Source: JBHJHP01 sp042219825
Lineage (GTDB): Bacteria; Bacteroidota; Bacteroidia; Bacteroidales; UBA5342
Length of the DNA: 64,000 bases
Assembly (NCBI RefSeq): GCF_042219825.1
Contig: NZ_JBHJHQ010000003.1
Coordinates: forward strand, 372,001 to 436,000
Reading direction: 5' to 3'
A program made the position numbers and the translations under genes. The notes under the pieces were generated by a model, which ran no database searches, was not told the origin of the DNA, and saw nothing but the letters and a program-made list of their open reading frames with translations. The stretch's first letter is position 1, and each line of letters starts with the position of its first letter. This document shows, in pieces, positions 1 to 9,866 of the stretch.

Positions 1-708
1 AATATTGTAACTGAAGTGGCAGGAACAACACGCGATTCTATCAATACCCGGTTCAATAAGTTCGGACACGATTTTATTCTGATCGACACTGCCGGTCTGC
101 GTAAAAAAGGAAAGGTCAGTGAAGATCTTGAATTTTATTCTGTTCTGCGTACCATACGCTCCATTGAATACTCCGATGTTTGTGTATTAATGCTTGACGC
201 CACTCGTGGAGTCGAAGCACAGGACATGAACATTTACAGCATCATAAACAAGAACCGGAAAGGTGTTGTCGTTTGTGTTAACAAATGGGATCTGATTGAA
301 AAAGATACACATACGGCTAAAGAATTTGAACGGGATGTTCGCGAACGCTTTGCCCCTTTTACAGATTTCCCTATACTGTTTACATCGGTTCCTGATAAAC
401 AAAGGATTTTAAAGGTGCTTGAAATGGCAATGAAGGTGTATGAAAATAAAACCAGAAAAGTTCCTACCTCGAAACTGAACGAGGTAATGCTGGAAGCCAT
501 CGAAAATTACCATCCGCCAGCCGTAAAAGGTAAATTCATCAAAATTAAATTTGTGACCCAGCTGCCTTCAACCACGCCTTCATTTGCGTTTTTCTGTAAC
601 CTGCCACAGTATGTCAAAGAACCATACCGGCGATACCTTGAAAACCAAATCAGAAAAAACTGGGATTTTTCAGGCGTTCCAATTCGCGTTTTCATGCGCA
701 AAAAGTAA
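1..708 (+). CDS. der: GTPase Der (EngA), C-terminal part
   Basis: The reading frame is open at the left edge, so the N-terminal GTPase domain and the P-loop of the second one lie outside the window; about 235 of roughly 440 residues are visible. The second G domain shows the G2 motif AGTTRD, G3 DTAGLRKK and G4 NKWD. It is followed by the KH-like C-terminal domain, with the typical YRRYLENQIRKNW stretch and the ending GVPIRVFMRKK. Der is an essential tandem GTPase of 50S ribosome assembly, cytoplasmic and ribosome-associated. It is a housekeeping gene and is followed 47 bases later by a DUF2179 gene on the same strand. The identification is secure; only the true start is unseen. Confidence 0.96.
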   Translation, partial: NIVTEVAGTTRDSINTRFNKFGHDFILIDTAGLRKKGKVSEDLEFYSVLRTIRSIEYSDVCVLMLDATRGVEAQDMNIYSIINKNRKGVVVCVNKWDLIEKDTHTAKEFERDVRERFAPFTDFPILFTSVPDKQRILKVLEMAMKVYENKTRKVPTSKLNEVMLEAIENYHPPAVKGKFIKIKFVTQLPSTTPSFAFFCNLPQYVKEPYRRYLENQIRKNWDFSGVPIRVFMRKK

Positions 709-755
709 CTTTGCATTAAGCAATAACCGCCTTCGGGAAACAAAATATATCGATT

Positions 756-1349
756 ATGTCTGATCTGATTTCGACAGATTCGTTTATGTATACGTACATA
801 TTAATTCCACTATTGATTTTTTTAGCACGTATCGCTGATCAAAGTATTGGAACGCTACGCATTATTTTTGTTTCCAAGGGATTTAAGGCGATTGGCCCTA
901 TGTTGGGCTTTTTTGAAGTAATTATCTGGTTACTGGCAATGGGGCAAATAATGCAACACCTCAATAATGTGTGGTGCTATCTGGCTTACGGTGGTGGATT
1001 TGCAACAGGAAATTACATCGGGATGCTGCTGGAAGAAAGACTTTCCCTCGGAACGGTTCTGGTTCGGATCATACCTAAAAAAGATACAACAAAACTCATA
1101 GAGAACCTGAAAAATGAAAAATTTGGTGTAACTTACCTTGATGCCAAAGGAGGGAAAGGTCCAGTGAATATTATTCTCACCATCGTTAAAAGAAAACAAC
1201 TGCCCAGGGTTATAAATATTATCAATGAACACAACCCAAACGCCTTTTACACCATAGAAGAACTTAAAACCGTGAATGAAGGTGTCATTCCGCTGGAAAC
1301 CAATAAAACTATTTTTAAACGATTGACCCAAAGCCGTAAAAACAAATAA
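756..1349 (+). CDS. DUF2179 / UPF0316 family membrane protein
   Basis: A protein of 197 residues with three hydrophobic segments in the first 90 residues (about 12-30, 48-65 and 70-88). A soluble C-terminal DUF2179 domain follows, containing the NPNAFYTIEELK stretch. This is the architecture of the UPF0316 (YebE-like) family. The function is unknown; family members sit in the inner membrane. The same C-terminal domain recurs in the YitT-family protein at 35645-36607, where the matching stretch is DPNAFFYVESIK. ATG 756 was chosen as the first start; ATG 786 is an alternative that would remove ten residues before the first helix. Confidence 0.85.
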   Translation: MSDLISTDSFMYTYILIPLLIFLARIADQSIGTLRIIFVSKGFKAIGPMLGFFEVIIWLLAMGQIMQHLNNVWCYLAYGGGFATGNYIGMLLEERLSLGTVLVRIIPKKDTTKLIENLKNEKFGVTYLDAKGGKGPVNIILTIVKRKQLPRVINIINEHNPNAFYTIEELKTVNEGVIPLETNKTIFKRLTQSRKNK

Positions 1350-1414
1350 TTATCTTTATAGCCTGGTAAACTAACAGTTATCACCACTTTCATTCAGTGT
1401 GTGAGTTTAACAAA

Positions 1415-4252
1415 ATGACTATGAAGATACTATATCCCATTCTGCTTATCTGCTTAATTACAGCATGTAAACAACCATCTGTGGTAACAGAAAAAAACAG
1501 TGTTATTACCTATCCTCAAAAAAAATCTCAGACCAAAGCTGTAAGGATCACTTTTTTAACCAATTCTGTTGTAAAAGTGGAAGCTTCTGCCAGTAAGGAA
1601 TTTGATGATACAAAAAGTCTCATTGAGGTTCCTGCTCCTGATCAGGTATCCTTTAAAACCACTGAAAACGACTCTGTTGTTGAGCTGGCCACATCCAAAT
1701 TACTGGTAAAAGTTTCCAAACAAACCGGCGAAATCAGCTATTTTAAACCGGATGGTTCTCCCGTTATTCATGAACCTGAAAATGAGGGCAGGCTTTTTGA
1801 GCCGGTATCGGTAGACGGAGTGGATGCTTACAGCCTGCAACAACAATTCATTACTCCAAAAGATGAGGCCTTATACGGTCTCGGGCAACATCAGGCAGAT
1901 GAAATCAATTACAAAGGGAAAAACGAGGAACTGTTCCAGTATAATACCAAGGTATCCGTTCCGTTTATCGTTTCTACCAAAAACTATGGCATACTGTGGG
2001 ATAATTATTCACTAACCCGGTTTGGTGATTCTAGACCCTATGACAATATCAACAGCTTATCCCTTTATAATAACGAAGGCAAAAAAGGAGGACTTACTGC
2101 CACATACATTGATGACAGGAATACTGATCATGTTTTCACCACACGTACAGAATCAACCATTGATTATGAAAATCTGGAAACGATTACTGACTTTCCTGAT
2201 AATTTTAAATTCAACAGGGCTGAGATTACCTGGGAAGGTGACATGGAAGCCACTGAGAACGGGATCTACCGCTTTCTCTGTTACTATGCAGGGTACACCA
2301 GATCGTGGATTGACGGTGAACTGCAGTTTGACAAATGGAGGACCTCATGGAATCCTTCTGTTGCCAAGTTTAACGTGAACATGAAAAAAGGAGAAAAACA
2401 CCATATTAAACTGGAATGGATTCCTGATGGTGGTGTATCCTATATCGGACTTAAAGTTCTCTCTCCTGTTGATCCGGAGCGACAAAACAACATCTCATTT
2501 TACTCTGAGATGGGTAAGAATATCCGTTACTATGTCATCACCGGAGAATCTATCGATGATGTTATCAGTGGTTACCGTAAGATAACCGGGAAAGCACAGG
2601 TTATGCCGAAATGGGCCATGGGATTCTGGCAAAGCCGTGAACGGTACAAAACACAGGATGAACTGCTGAATACCTTAAAAACGTTTAGAGAAAAGCATAT
2701 TCCAATCGATAATATTGTGCAGGACTGGTCATACTGGCCTGTTGACCAATGGGGGAGCCACAATTTTGATCTGAAGCGTTTTCCTGATGCAGCAGGCATG
2801 AATAAAGCCGTTCATGACATGCATGCCCGCATCATGATCTCGGTTTGGCCAAAATTTTACATCAACACTGACCATTTTAAAGCTTTTGATGAACAGGGCT
2901 GGATGTACAGGCAGGCGGTGAAGGACAGTATTCGCGACTGGATACCACCCGGCTATATTGGTTCATTTTATGACGCTTATAATCCGGATGCAAGACAACT
3001 TTTCTGGGATCAGATAAAAACAAAACTTTATTCCAAAGGCTTTGATGCCTGGTGGCTGGATGCCACCGAGCCTGATATACAGTCCAATGCAAGTATTGCT
3101 TATCGTAAAAAACTGATGAACCCTACCGCGTTGGGACCGTCAACCCAATATTTCAATGCCTATGCACTGATGAATGCCAAAGGTATTTATGAAGGTCAGA
3201 GATCACTTGGAAATAACAACAGAATATTTATTCTGACCCGTTCCGGATTTGCAGGAATTCAGCGTTATGGTGCTGCAACCTGGAGTGGTGACATCGGAAC
3301 CTGCTGGGAAGATATGAAAGCACAGATACCTGCCGGTATTAATTTTGCCATGGCAGGATTGCCATACTGGACAATGGACATTGGTGGTTTTTCGGTTCAA
3401 AAACGATTTGAACGAGCCAAAGAAGGCAGTGAAGATATGGACGAATGGCGAGAACTGAATACACGATGGTTCCAGTTTGGGGCTTTTGTACCTCTTTTCA
3501 GGGTTCACGGGCAGTTCCCGTATCGTGAAATGTTCAACCTGGCTCCGGAAGACCATCCTGCCTATCAGTCGATGTTGTACTACGATAAGCTGCGTTACAG
3601 GCTCATGCCTTACATTTACAGTATGACCGGCTGGACCTACCTGAAAGATTATACCCTTATGCGTGGCCTGGCCATGGATTTTGCAGAAGACAGCTCTGTT
3701 TACAATATCGGGGATCAGTATATGTTTGGTCCTTCACTGTTAGTAGCTCCGGTTTATCAGTACAAGGCAAGATCGAGAACCGTTTACCTGCCCGAATCAA
3801 AAGGCTGGTACAACCTGTATAATGGTAAATTTGAAAAGGGTGGACGTCAGATAGAGGCAGCAGCGCCATATGAACGGATGCCGCTTTATGTCAAAGCCGG
3901 TTCAATAATTCCGTTCGGACCGGAGATCGAATATACCGGTCAAAAGCCGGCAGATCCCATAACCCTGTTTGTATATGCCGGAGATAATGCCACGTTTGAT
4001 TTGTATGAAGATGAAGGAACCAACTATAATTACGAAAAGGGAGCCTATTCAGTCATAACTTTCAATTGGAATAATGACGAGGGTATCCTCACCATCGGTT
4101 CACGAAAGGGCAGCTTCAATGGGATGCTGAAAGAAAGAATATTTAATGTGGTCATAATTACAGAACAGAATAGTGTTGAGTTATATGCAATGAATCCTGA
4201 CATTAAAAAAGTGACTTATGCGGGTGAACCGGTAAATGTCAGGTTAAAGTAA
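1415..4252 (+). CDS. GH31 alpha-xylosidase/alpha-glucosidase lipoprotein with PA14 insert
   Basis: The N-terminus has a lipoprotein signal, LLICLITAC, so the enzyme is probably anchored to a membrane facing the periplasm or exterior. An N-terminal beta-domain is followed by a PA14-like insert at about residues 250-350 (SWIDGELQFD, LEWIPDGG), then the GH31 barrel and C-terminal beta-domains. The nucleophile is Asp549 in WWLDATEPD and the acid/base is Asp626 in WSGDIGTCWED. GH31 with a PA14 insert is known from xyloglucan alpha-xylosidases such as Bacteroides BoGH31A and Cellvibrio Xyl31A, so release of xylose from xyloglucan oligosaccharides is likely but inferred. In-frame starts are GTG 1397, ATG 1415 and ATG 1421; the last two place the signal peptide best. 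It is the first gene of a four-enzyme cluster. Confidence 0.9.
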   Translation: MTMKILYPILLICLITACKQPSVVTEKNSVITYPQKKSQTKAVRITFLTNSVVKVEASASKEFDDTKSLIEVPAPDQVSFKTTENDSVVELATSKLLVKVSKQTGEISYFKPDGSPVIHEPENEGRLFEPVSVDGVDAYSLQQQFITPKDEALYGLGQHQADEINYKGKNEELFQYNTKVSVPFIVSTKNYGILWDNYSLTRFGDSRPYDNINSLSLYNNEGKKGGLTATYIDDRNTDHVFTTRTESTIDYENLETITDFPDNFKFNRAEITWEGDMEATENGIYRFLCYYAGYTRSWIDGELQFDKWRTSWNPSVAKFNVNMKKGEKHHIKLEWIPDGGVSYIGLKVLSPVDPERQNNISFYSEMGKNIRYYVITGESIDDVISGYRKITGKAQVMPKWAMGFWQSRERYKTQDELLNTLKTFREKHIPIDNIVQDWSYWPVDQWGSHNFDLKRFPDAAGMNKAVHDMHARIMISVWPKFYINTDHFKAFDEQGWMYRQAVKDSIRDWIPPGYIGSFYDAYNPDARQLFWDQIKTKLYSKGFDAWWLDATEPDIQSNASIAYRKKLMNPTALGPSTQYFNAYALMNAKGIYEGQRSLGNNNRIFILTRSGFAGIQRYGAATWSGDIGTCWEDMKAQIPAGINFAMAGLPYWTMDIGGFSVQKRFERAKEGSEDMDEWRELNTRWFQFGAFVPLFRVHGQFPYREMFNLAPEDHPAYQSMLYYDKLRYRLMPYIYSMTGWTYLKDYTLMRGLAMDFAEDSSVYNIGDQYMFGPSLLVAPVYQYKARSRTVYLPESKGWYNLYNGKFEKGGRQIEAAAPYERMPLYVKAGSIIPFGPEIEYTGQKPADPITLFVYAGDNATFDLYEDEGTNYNYEKGAYSVITFNWNNDEGILTIGSRKGSFNGMLKERIFNVVIITEQNSVELYAMNPDIKKVTYAGEPVNVRLK

Positions 4253-4274
4253 ATGATGAATGGATTTTTCTCAA

Positions 4275-4469
4275 GAGGCTGTCCCAAAAGTAATATCAGA
4301 ATTATCTTTACTTACGGATTGTAAGTAGTTTTTACTAAATTACCCCTAAATCCCCGGAAGGGGACTTAAAGCCTTCCGTCAGCTGACGGAGAGGTTTGGA
4401 GGGGTAAAAGAAAGATTGCTTACAATTTATAAGTTCAAAATGTTTTTATTTGTCTTTTTGAAAAGCCTC
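4275..4469. repeat. MITE-like nested palindromic element
   Basis: About 195 bases with no gene lie between the GH31 and GH3 genes. The outer ends form imperfect inverted repeats, GAGGCTGTCCCAAAAG at 4275-4290 against the complement of 4454-4469 (13 of 16 match). Nested inside are CTTAC-N5-GTAAG (4311-4325) paired with a related copy at 4419-4433, TTACCCCT (4340-4347) paired with AGGGGTAA (4400-4407), the hairpin CCCCGGAAGGGG and the perfect 16-base palindrome TCCGTCAGCTGACGGA at the centre (4375-4390). Motifs of the CCCCTAAATCCCC...AAGGGGACTT kind are, from memory, common dispersed repeats in Bacteroidota. No transposase is present. Transcribed, it would fold into one long hairpin. Confidence 0.6.
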
Positions 4470-4564
4470 GTTTACTCAAAAAATATAGAATTGAAAAACA
4501 CTTATTCTTAATGTTCACAATGATTGATCAGAATTGTTAGAGAACCAATTTGCGAAAACATTAT

Positions 4565-6763
4565 ATGAAATTAAAAAATATAACGATGAACAGAACCTTG
4601 TTTTTAATCCTGACAGCTTTCTTTTTTACAGGAATAATGCATGCTCAGAGTAGTACAGCTATGGATAAAGAGATTGAATCGATCCTGTCAAAACTTACCC
4701 TGAAAGAGAAGGTGGCTATGTGCCACGCACAATCCAAATTCAGTACACCCGGAGTGGAACGGCTGGGTATCCCTGAAGTCTGGATGTCGGATGGTCCTCA
4801 TGGTGTGAGGGCAGAGATCAACTGGGACGATTGGGGATATGCAGGATGGACCAACGACTCCATCACTGCATTCCCTGCTTTAACCTGTCTTGCGGCAACT
4901 TTTAATCCTGAGCTTTCGGGAGAATACGGATTTGCTGTTGGCGAAGAAGCACGCTACCGCAAAAAGGATGTGCTGCTGGGACCCGGCGTGAATATCTACC
5001 GTACACCAATGAATGGCCGCAATTTTGAATACATGGGCGAAGATCCGTTTCTGGCTTCCACCATGGTAGTGCCTTATATTCAGGGCGTTCAGAAAAGTGG
5101 TGTTGCTGCCTGTGTGAAACATTATGCACTCAACAATCAGGAAGAGTGGCGCGGACACATCAATGTGAAGGTTAGCGACCGTGCCTTGCATGAAATTTAT
5201 CTGCCCGCTTTTAAGGCCGCTGTGACCAAAGGTGAGGCCTGGGCACTGATGGGCGCTTACAACAAATATAATGAACAACATTGTTGCCATAATGAAATCC
5301 TGTTAAACAAAATACTGAAGACAGACTGGGGATTTGATGGCGTTGTCGTTTCGGATTGGAGCGGTGCTCATAACACCATGGAGTCCGCATTATACGGCCT
5401 TGATATGGAAATGGGAACCATGACAAACGGAATGACAGACAGTGAAGAATATGCCTACGACCATTATTACCTGGCCTCTCCTTTTTATGCATTACTGAAA
5501 GAAGGGAAAATCGATGAATCGGTTGTGGACGATAAAGTAAGGCGGATCCTCCGTCTGATGCTTCGCACCAATATGAATGCAAACCGGCCAGCAGGCAATA
5601 AGAATACCAAAGCGCACCAGGATGCCGCACGTAAAATTGCGACGGATGGTATAGTCTTGCTGAAAAATACGGACAGTTTTTTTCCACTCGATCCGGAAAC
5701 AACCATGACCATTGCCGTAATCGGAGAAAATGCCACCAAATCCATGACGATTGGTGGTGGTTCATCCGAACTGAAAGCGCAATATGAAATTTCTCCTCTT
5801 CAGGGCATTAAAAACCGCTTTAAAAATGCAACCATCATCCATGCCATGGGTTATGCTTCAGGTCCATCTGCTTATGGCAGGGTAATACCCTCTAAACTGG
5901 ATGCAGATTCTCTGTTTAAAGCTGCTGTAAAAGCTGCAGCATCTGCCGACATGGTGCTTTTCATCGGAGGGTTGAACAAGAACCATCACCAGGATTGTGA
6001 AGGTGGCGACCGTTTGACCTTTGGTCTGCCATTCGGACAGGAAGAACTGATTACTGAAATTTCAAAAGTGAATCCGAACATCGGGTTGGTACTGGTCAGT
6101 GGCAATGCGGTTGCCATGCCATGGCTCAACAAGGTAAAAGCTGTACTGCAAAGCTGGTACCTGGGCAGTGAAGCCGGTAATGCCGTTGCAGAAGTGATCA
6201 GCGGTGACGTGAATCCGTCAGGGAAACTGCCGTTCACATTCCCGGTTAAACTTGAGGACAATGTGGCCCATCATTTCGGTGAACTCTCCTATCCCGGCAA
6301 TAACGTTGATGTGGTTTATGAAGAAGGTATACTGGTAGGTTACCGCTGGCATGATACAAAAAAGATAAAACCACAATTTGCCTTTGGATACGGCTTGTCT
6401 TATACCGGCTTTGATCTGAATAATATTAAAACGGACAAAAAAACGTATTCTGCGGATGATAAGATCCGGGTAAGCTGTGAGGTCAAAAACTCAGGCTCCA
6501 GGGATGGCGCTGAAGTTATTCAGGTTTATATCGGAAAGCCCGGATCTGAAGTGACGCGGGCTTTAAAAGAGCTGAAGGGATTTAAAAAGGTATATGTGAA
6601 AGCCGGCAAATCGGAACAGGTGTTGGTGGAATTAAACGTTAACGACCTGGCATACTACAACGAATCAGCAGCTGACTGGTCACTTGAAAAAGGTAATTAC
6701 ATCGTTTATGTGGGTAATGCATCTGATAATATTGCACAAAAACTGAAAATAAAAATCGATTAA
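4565..6763 (+). CDS. GH3 beta-glucosidase/beta-xylosidase
   Basis: A secreted enzyme of about 732 residues with a signal peptide ending near GIMHAQS. It has the GH3 N-terminal barrel with the nucleophile Asp264 in VVVSDWSGAHN, the alpha/beta sandwich domain (SGNAVAMPW, GEVISGDVNPSGKLPFTFP-like region) and a C-terminal fibronectin-III-like domain (NSGSRDGAEVIQVYIGKP). Family members remove terminal beta-linked glucose or xylose from oligosaccharides in the periplasm or outside. The frame opens at TTG 4550; ATG 4565 or ATG 4586 (directly before the signal sequence) is more plausible. It lies about 310 bases after GH31, behind the palindromic element, and 23 bases before GH39. Substrate specificity cannot be read from the sequence; the context favours xyloglucan or xylan fragments. 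Confidence 0.9.
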   Translation: MKLKNITMNRTLFLILTAFFFTGIMHAQSSTAMDKEIESILSKLTLKEKVAMCHAQSKFSTPGVERLGIPEVWMSDGPHGVRAEINWDDWGYAGWTNDSITAFPALTCLAATFNPELSGEYGFAVGEEARYRKKDVLLGPGVNIYRTPMNGRNFEYMGEDPFLASTMVVPYIQGVQKSGVAACVKHYALNNQEEWRGHINVKVSDRALHEIYLPAFKAAVTKGEAWALMGAYNKYNEQHCCHNEILLNKILKTDWGFDGVVVSDWSGAHNTMESALYGLDMEMGTMTNGMTDSEEYAYDHYYLASPFYALLKEGKIDESVVDDKVRRILRLMLRTNMNANRPAGNKNTKAHQDAARKIATDGIVLLKNTDSFFPLDPETTMTIAVIGENATKSMTIGGGSSELKAQYEISPLQGIKNRFKNATIIHAMGYASGPSAYGRVIPSKLDADSLFKAAVKAAASADMVLFIGGLNKNHHQDCEGGDRLTFGLPFGQEELITEISKVNPNIGLVLVSGNAVAMPWLNKVKAVLQSWYLGSEAGNAVAEVISGDVNPSGKLPFTFPVKLEDNVAHHFGELSYPGNNVDVVYEEGILVGYRWHDTKKIKPQFAFGYGLSYTGFDLNNIKTDKKTYSADDKIRVSCEVKNSGSRDGAEVIQVYIGKPGSEVTRALKELKGFKKVYVKAGKSEQVLVELNVNDLAYYNESAADWSLEKGNYIVYVGNASDNIAQKLKIKID

Positions 6764-6786
6764 CCAAACGTGAAACTGAAATCCCG

Positions 6787-8361
6787 ATGAAAGTATTTTT
6801 TCTTTATACATGTCTTCTTCTGATTTCTTCATTAGAAATTCTTACGGCACAGAACGGAACCAATAACCGCACTATTTCAGCTGATGTTGAGCATGAGAAG
6901 GGTCCGATGAATCAAATGTTCAAGGAATGTATCGGTGCCGGCAGAGCAAATGAAGGTTTAAGGGCTGACTGGCAGCAACAACTGAAAACTGTAAAACAGG
7001 ACTGCGATTTCAGATATATCAGAATGCACGGTCTGTTAACAGACGACATGGCTGTATATAAAGAAGACAGGCAGGGAAATCCTGTATATAATTTTCAGTA
7101 CATCGATGTAATGTATGATTATATTCTTGACATTGGAATGAAGCCCTTTGTTGAACTGGGCTTTATGCCTTCTGCGCTGGCTAGCGGAAGGGAAACCATT
7201 TTCTGGTGGAAAGGTAATGTCACACCTCCGAAAGACTATAACAAATGGGGCGATCTGATTCGAAACCTCGTGTTGCACTGGACCGAACGTTACGGATCGG
7301 ATGAAGTAAATACCTGGTATTTTGAAGTATGGAATGAGCCTAACCTGACACCCGGATTCTGGACCGGATCACAGGAAGACTATTTTAAACTGTATACCTA
7401 TGCAGCCAATGCTGTTAAAAGTGTAAACCCGGATTATAAGGTGGGTGGCCCTGCAACTGCTGGTGCAGCATGGGAACCGGAAATGATCGCATACTGTTAC
7501 AAAAACAGTGTTCCGCTGGATTTTATCAGTACCCATTCATATGGCGTGGATGCAGGATTTCTGGATGAATTCGGAGGAAGAGGAACCAGACTGAGTCAAA
7601 ATGACCGGAGCGTGAGCCAGGACGTTATTCAGTCCCGAAAAGAGATCGCAGCGTCTAAAATGCCGGACCTGGAATTGCATTATACGGAATGGAGTTCATC
7701 TTATACCCCTGCGGATCCTTTACACGACAGCTATCACGAAGCAGCATATATACTGGATAGAATAAAGCAATCCGGTGATGCGGCAACATCCATGTCTTAC
7801 TGGGTTTTTACCGATATTTTTGAAGAGGCCGGTCCCCGATTTACGCCTTTTCATGGTGGCTTTGGATTGATGAATACCCAGGGTATTAAAAAACCGGCAT
7901 ATCATGCATATGCCTTTATGAATAAGCTTGGAAGTAAAGAGCTTCAGAATGATGATAAGGCCTCCTGGATATGTAAAAATGATGATAATACATATCAGGT
8001 TCTGTTCTGGGATTATACCTACACTTTGCCTGATTCTGTCAATAACCAGGACTATTACATTAAAGATTTGCCGGCAAAAGACAAAGGAACAGTGACTGTA
8101 GATTTATCCGGCATTCCGGAAGGCAGATACCGGCTTGAAGTGTACCGAACCGGCTACATGCATAACGATCCGTATACCCTGTACTGCCACCTTGATAAAC
8201 CGGATCAGCTGACAAAAAAACAGGTAGAGTTTCTCAAACAGGAAAGTAATGGCGAAGCAGAACTTTCTGTGTTGACGACCATTGATGCGACCGGAAAGTT
8301 CAAACATGAATTCCCGCTTCGGGAGAATGATGTATATCTGATCAACCTAATACAACTATAA
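6787..8361 (+). CDS. GH39 beta-xylosidase-like glycoside hydrolase
   Basis: A secreted protein of 524 residues; the signal peptide ends near LEILTAQ. The (beta/alpha)8 domain carries the GH39 acid/base Glu184 in EVWNEPNL and the nucleophile Glu301 in LHYTEWSSS. A C-terminal beta-sandwich begins at about residue 415. GH39 contains beta-xylosidases and alpha-L-iduronidases; the neighbouring GH31, GH3 and GH43 genes make xylosidase activity on xylo-oligosaccharides the better guess. Its stop codon overlaps the ATG of the GH43 gene by one base, so translational coupling is expected. Length and catalytic motifs are normal for the family. Confidence 0.9.
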   Translation: MKVFFLYTCLLLISSLEILTAQNGTNNRTISADVEHEKGPMNQMFKECIGAGRANEGLRADWQQQLKTVKQDCDFRYIRMHGLLTDDMAVYKEDRQGNPVYNFQYIDVMYDYILDIGMKPFVELGFMPSALASGRETIFWWKGNVTPPKDYNKWGDLIRNLVLHWTERYGSDEVNTWYFEVWNEPNLTPGFWTGSQEDYFKLYTYAANAVKSVNPDYKVGGPATAGAAWEPEMIAYCYKNSVPLDFISTHSYGVDAGFLDEFGGRGTRLSQNDRSVSQDVIQSRKEIAASKMPDLELHYTEWSSSYTPADPLHDSYHEAAYILDRIKQSGDAATSMSYWVFTDIFEEAGPRFTPFHGGFGLMNTQGIKKPAYHAYAFMNKLGSKELQNDDKASWICKNDDNTYQVLFWDYTYTLPDSVNNQDYYIKDLPAKDKGTVTVDLSGIPEGRYRLEVYRTGYMHNDPYTLYCHLDKPDQLTKKQVEFLKQESNGEAELSVLTTIDATGKFKHEFPLRENDVYLINLIQL

Positions 8362-9866
8362 TGCAACAGAAAGTAATTTTATTTCTCCTGTTCATTTCTC
8401 TTACTTCGGTTCTAAATGCACAGTATCAAAAGAATGAATTAACAAAAAACGCGTTCCAGAATCCCGTTTTTTCAGGTGATTATCCTGATCCGAGTATCCT
8501 GGTCGACGGAAAAGACTACTATATGGTCCATTCGTCTTTTGAATATTATCCGGGATTGTTAATATGGCATTCCACCGATTTAATAAACTGGACACCGGTG
8601 GCCAATGCCCTGTTTAAATATGTTGGTTCCGTATGGGCACCCGACCTCGTTAAATATGAAGGGAAATATTACATTTATTTCCCGGCAAGTGGTACAAATT
8701 ATGTTGTATCTGCCGATAACATTGCAGGTCCGTGGAGTGACCCGGTAGAACTGGATGTAAGCATGATTGATCCGGGCCATGTAACAGACAGGGAAGGAAA
8801 CCGCTATCTCTATTTCAGCAGTGGCAGTTATATACCATTAAGCAAAGACGGCATGTCTATCTCAGGGGATATTAAGCACAGTTATGGTGGCTGGGAAATA
8901 CCAAGGGATTGGTCTGTGGAATGTTTTTGTATGGAAGGACCCAAACTGGTTAAGCACGAAGCGTACTATTATCTGACGGTTGCAGAAGGCGGAACGGCAG
9001 GTCCTCCAACCGGACACATGGTGATATCGGCCCGTTCAGAATCACCTTTGGGTCCCTGGGAAAACTCCCCGTATAATCCGGTGCTTAGAGCCAAAACCAA
9101 CGATGAAAAATGGGGTTCGGTGGGTCATGGTACCGTATTTGAAGATGCCGAGGGTAAATGGTGGATTGTTTTTCATGGCTATGAGCATGAGCATTACAAC
9201 ATGGGCCGTCAAACATTGCTGTTACCAATTGAATGGACGCCGGATGGCTGGTACAGAATACCTGATCATCTCAGCCTGGAAAGTCCCGTTAAAAAAGATG
9301 TTATCCATAAGCCCAAATCACCGTTTTCATTAAATGATGATTTTAGTGAAAAGAAACTTAAACCGCACTGGAAGTTTTTCGGGGAATATGATGCTTCAAG
9401 GTTCAGCTTTGATAAGGGCATAATAATTAATGGAAAAGGGAACTCTATTCCGGAGTGCTCTCCTCTGCTTTGTATGCCATCACACCACTCTTATACCGCA
9501 GAGGTAGAAATTGTTATTGAAAATGATGCCATAGCCGGGTTGGTTGTCTTCTATAACAAAAATGCTTATTCGGGAATTCTTGCTGATTCTAAAAATATTC
9601 TTACCAATATCAGGGGCTGGCAGTTTGAAACAGAAAAAAATGTCGTGAACAGACATGTCTTTCTCAGAATAAAAAATGTGGATAATATTGTGGATATGTA
9701 TTACAGCACAGACGGGAAATCATGGAATAAGACAGAAAACTCGCTTGAAGTTTCAGCTTTTCACCATAATGTTCTAGGTGGCTTTATGAGCATGCGTATC
9801 GGATTGTGTTCCATAGGAAAAGGAAAGGTAAGATTCAGGAATTTCAAATATGGACATATAAAATAA
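8361..9866 (+). CDS. GH43 beta-xylosidase/arabinofuranosidase
   Basis: A secreted protein of 501 residues with a signal peptide ending at SVLNAQ. The five-bladed propeller shows the catalytic base Asp43 (DYPDPS), the pKa-modulating Asp137 (IDPGHV) and the general acid Glu192 (CMEGPKL), followed by the VAEGGTAGPPTGHM stretch typical of GH43 beta-xylosidases. From about residue 320 a C-terminal beta-sandwich follows (DDFSEKKLKPHWKF, KNILTNIRGWQFE), as in two-domain GH43 enzymes. It is the last gene of the GH31-GH3-GH39-GH43 cluster and would finish the breakdown of xylose- or arabinose-decorated oligosaccharides. The exact sugar is inferred. About 200 bases with no recognised feature follow. 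Confidence 0.9.
   Translation: MQQKVILFLLFISLTSVLNAQYQKNELTKNAFQNPVFSGDYPDPSILVDGKDYYMVHSSFEYYPGLLIWHSTDLINWTPVANALFKYVGSVWAPDLVKYEGKYYIYFPASGTNYVVSADNIAGPWSDPVELDVSMIDPGHVTDREGNRYLYFSSGSYIPLSKDGMSISGDIKHSYGGWEIPRDWSVECFCMEGPKLVKHEAYYYLTVAEGGTAGPPTGHMVISARSESPLGPWENSPYNPVLRAKTNDEKWGSVGHGTVFEDAEGKWWIVFHGYEHEHYNMGRQTLLLPIEWTPDGWYRIPDHLSLESPVKKDVIHKPKSPFSLNDDFSEKKLKPHWKFFGEYDASRFSFDKGIIINGKGNSIPECSPLLCMPSHHSYTAEVEIVIENDAIAGLVVFYNKNAYSGILADSKNILTNIRGWQFETEKNVVNRHVFLRIKNVDNIVDMYYSTDGKSWNKTENSLEVSAFHHNVLGGFMSMRIGLCSIGKGKVRFRNFKYGHIK

Noticed and set aside
4275..4469. A full insertion sequence, because the end repeats resemble insertion-sequence ends
   Set aside because: The element is only about 195 bases long and encodes no transposase; at most it is a non-autonomous repeat.
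5211..5765. A 184-codon minus-strand open frame
   Set aside because: It lies fully within the GH3 gene, has Trp/His/Arg-rich composition without any domain, and is the shadow of the coding strand.
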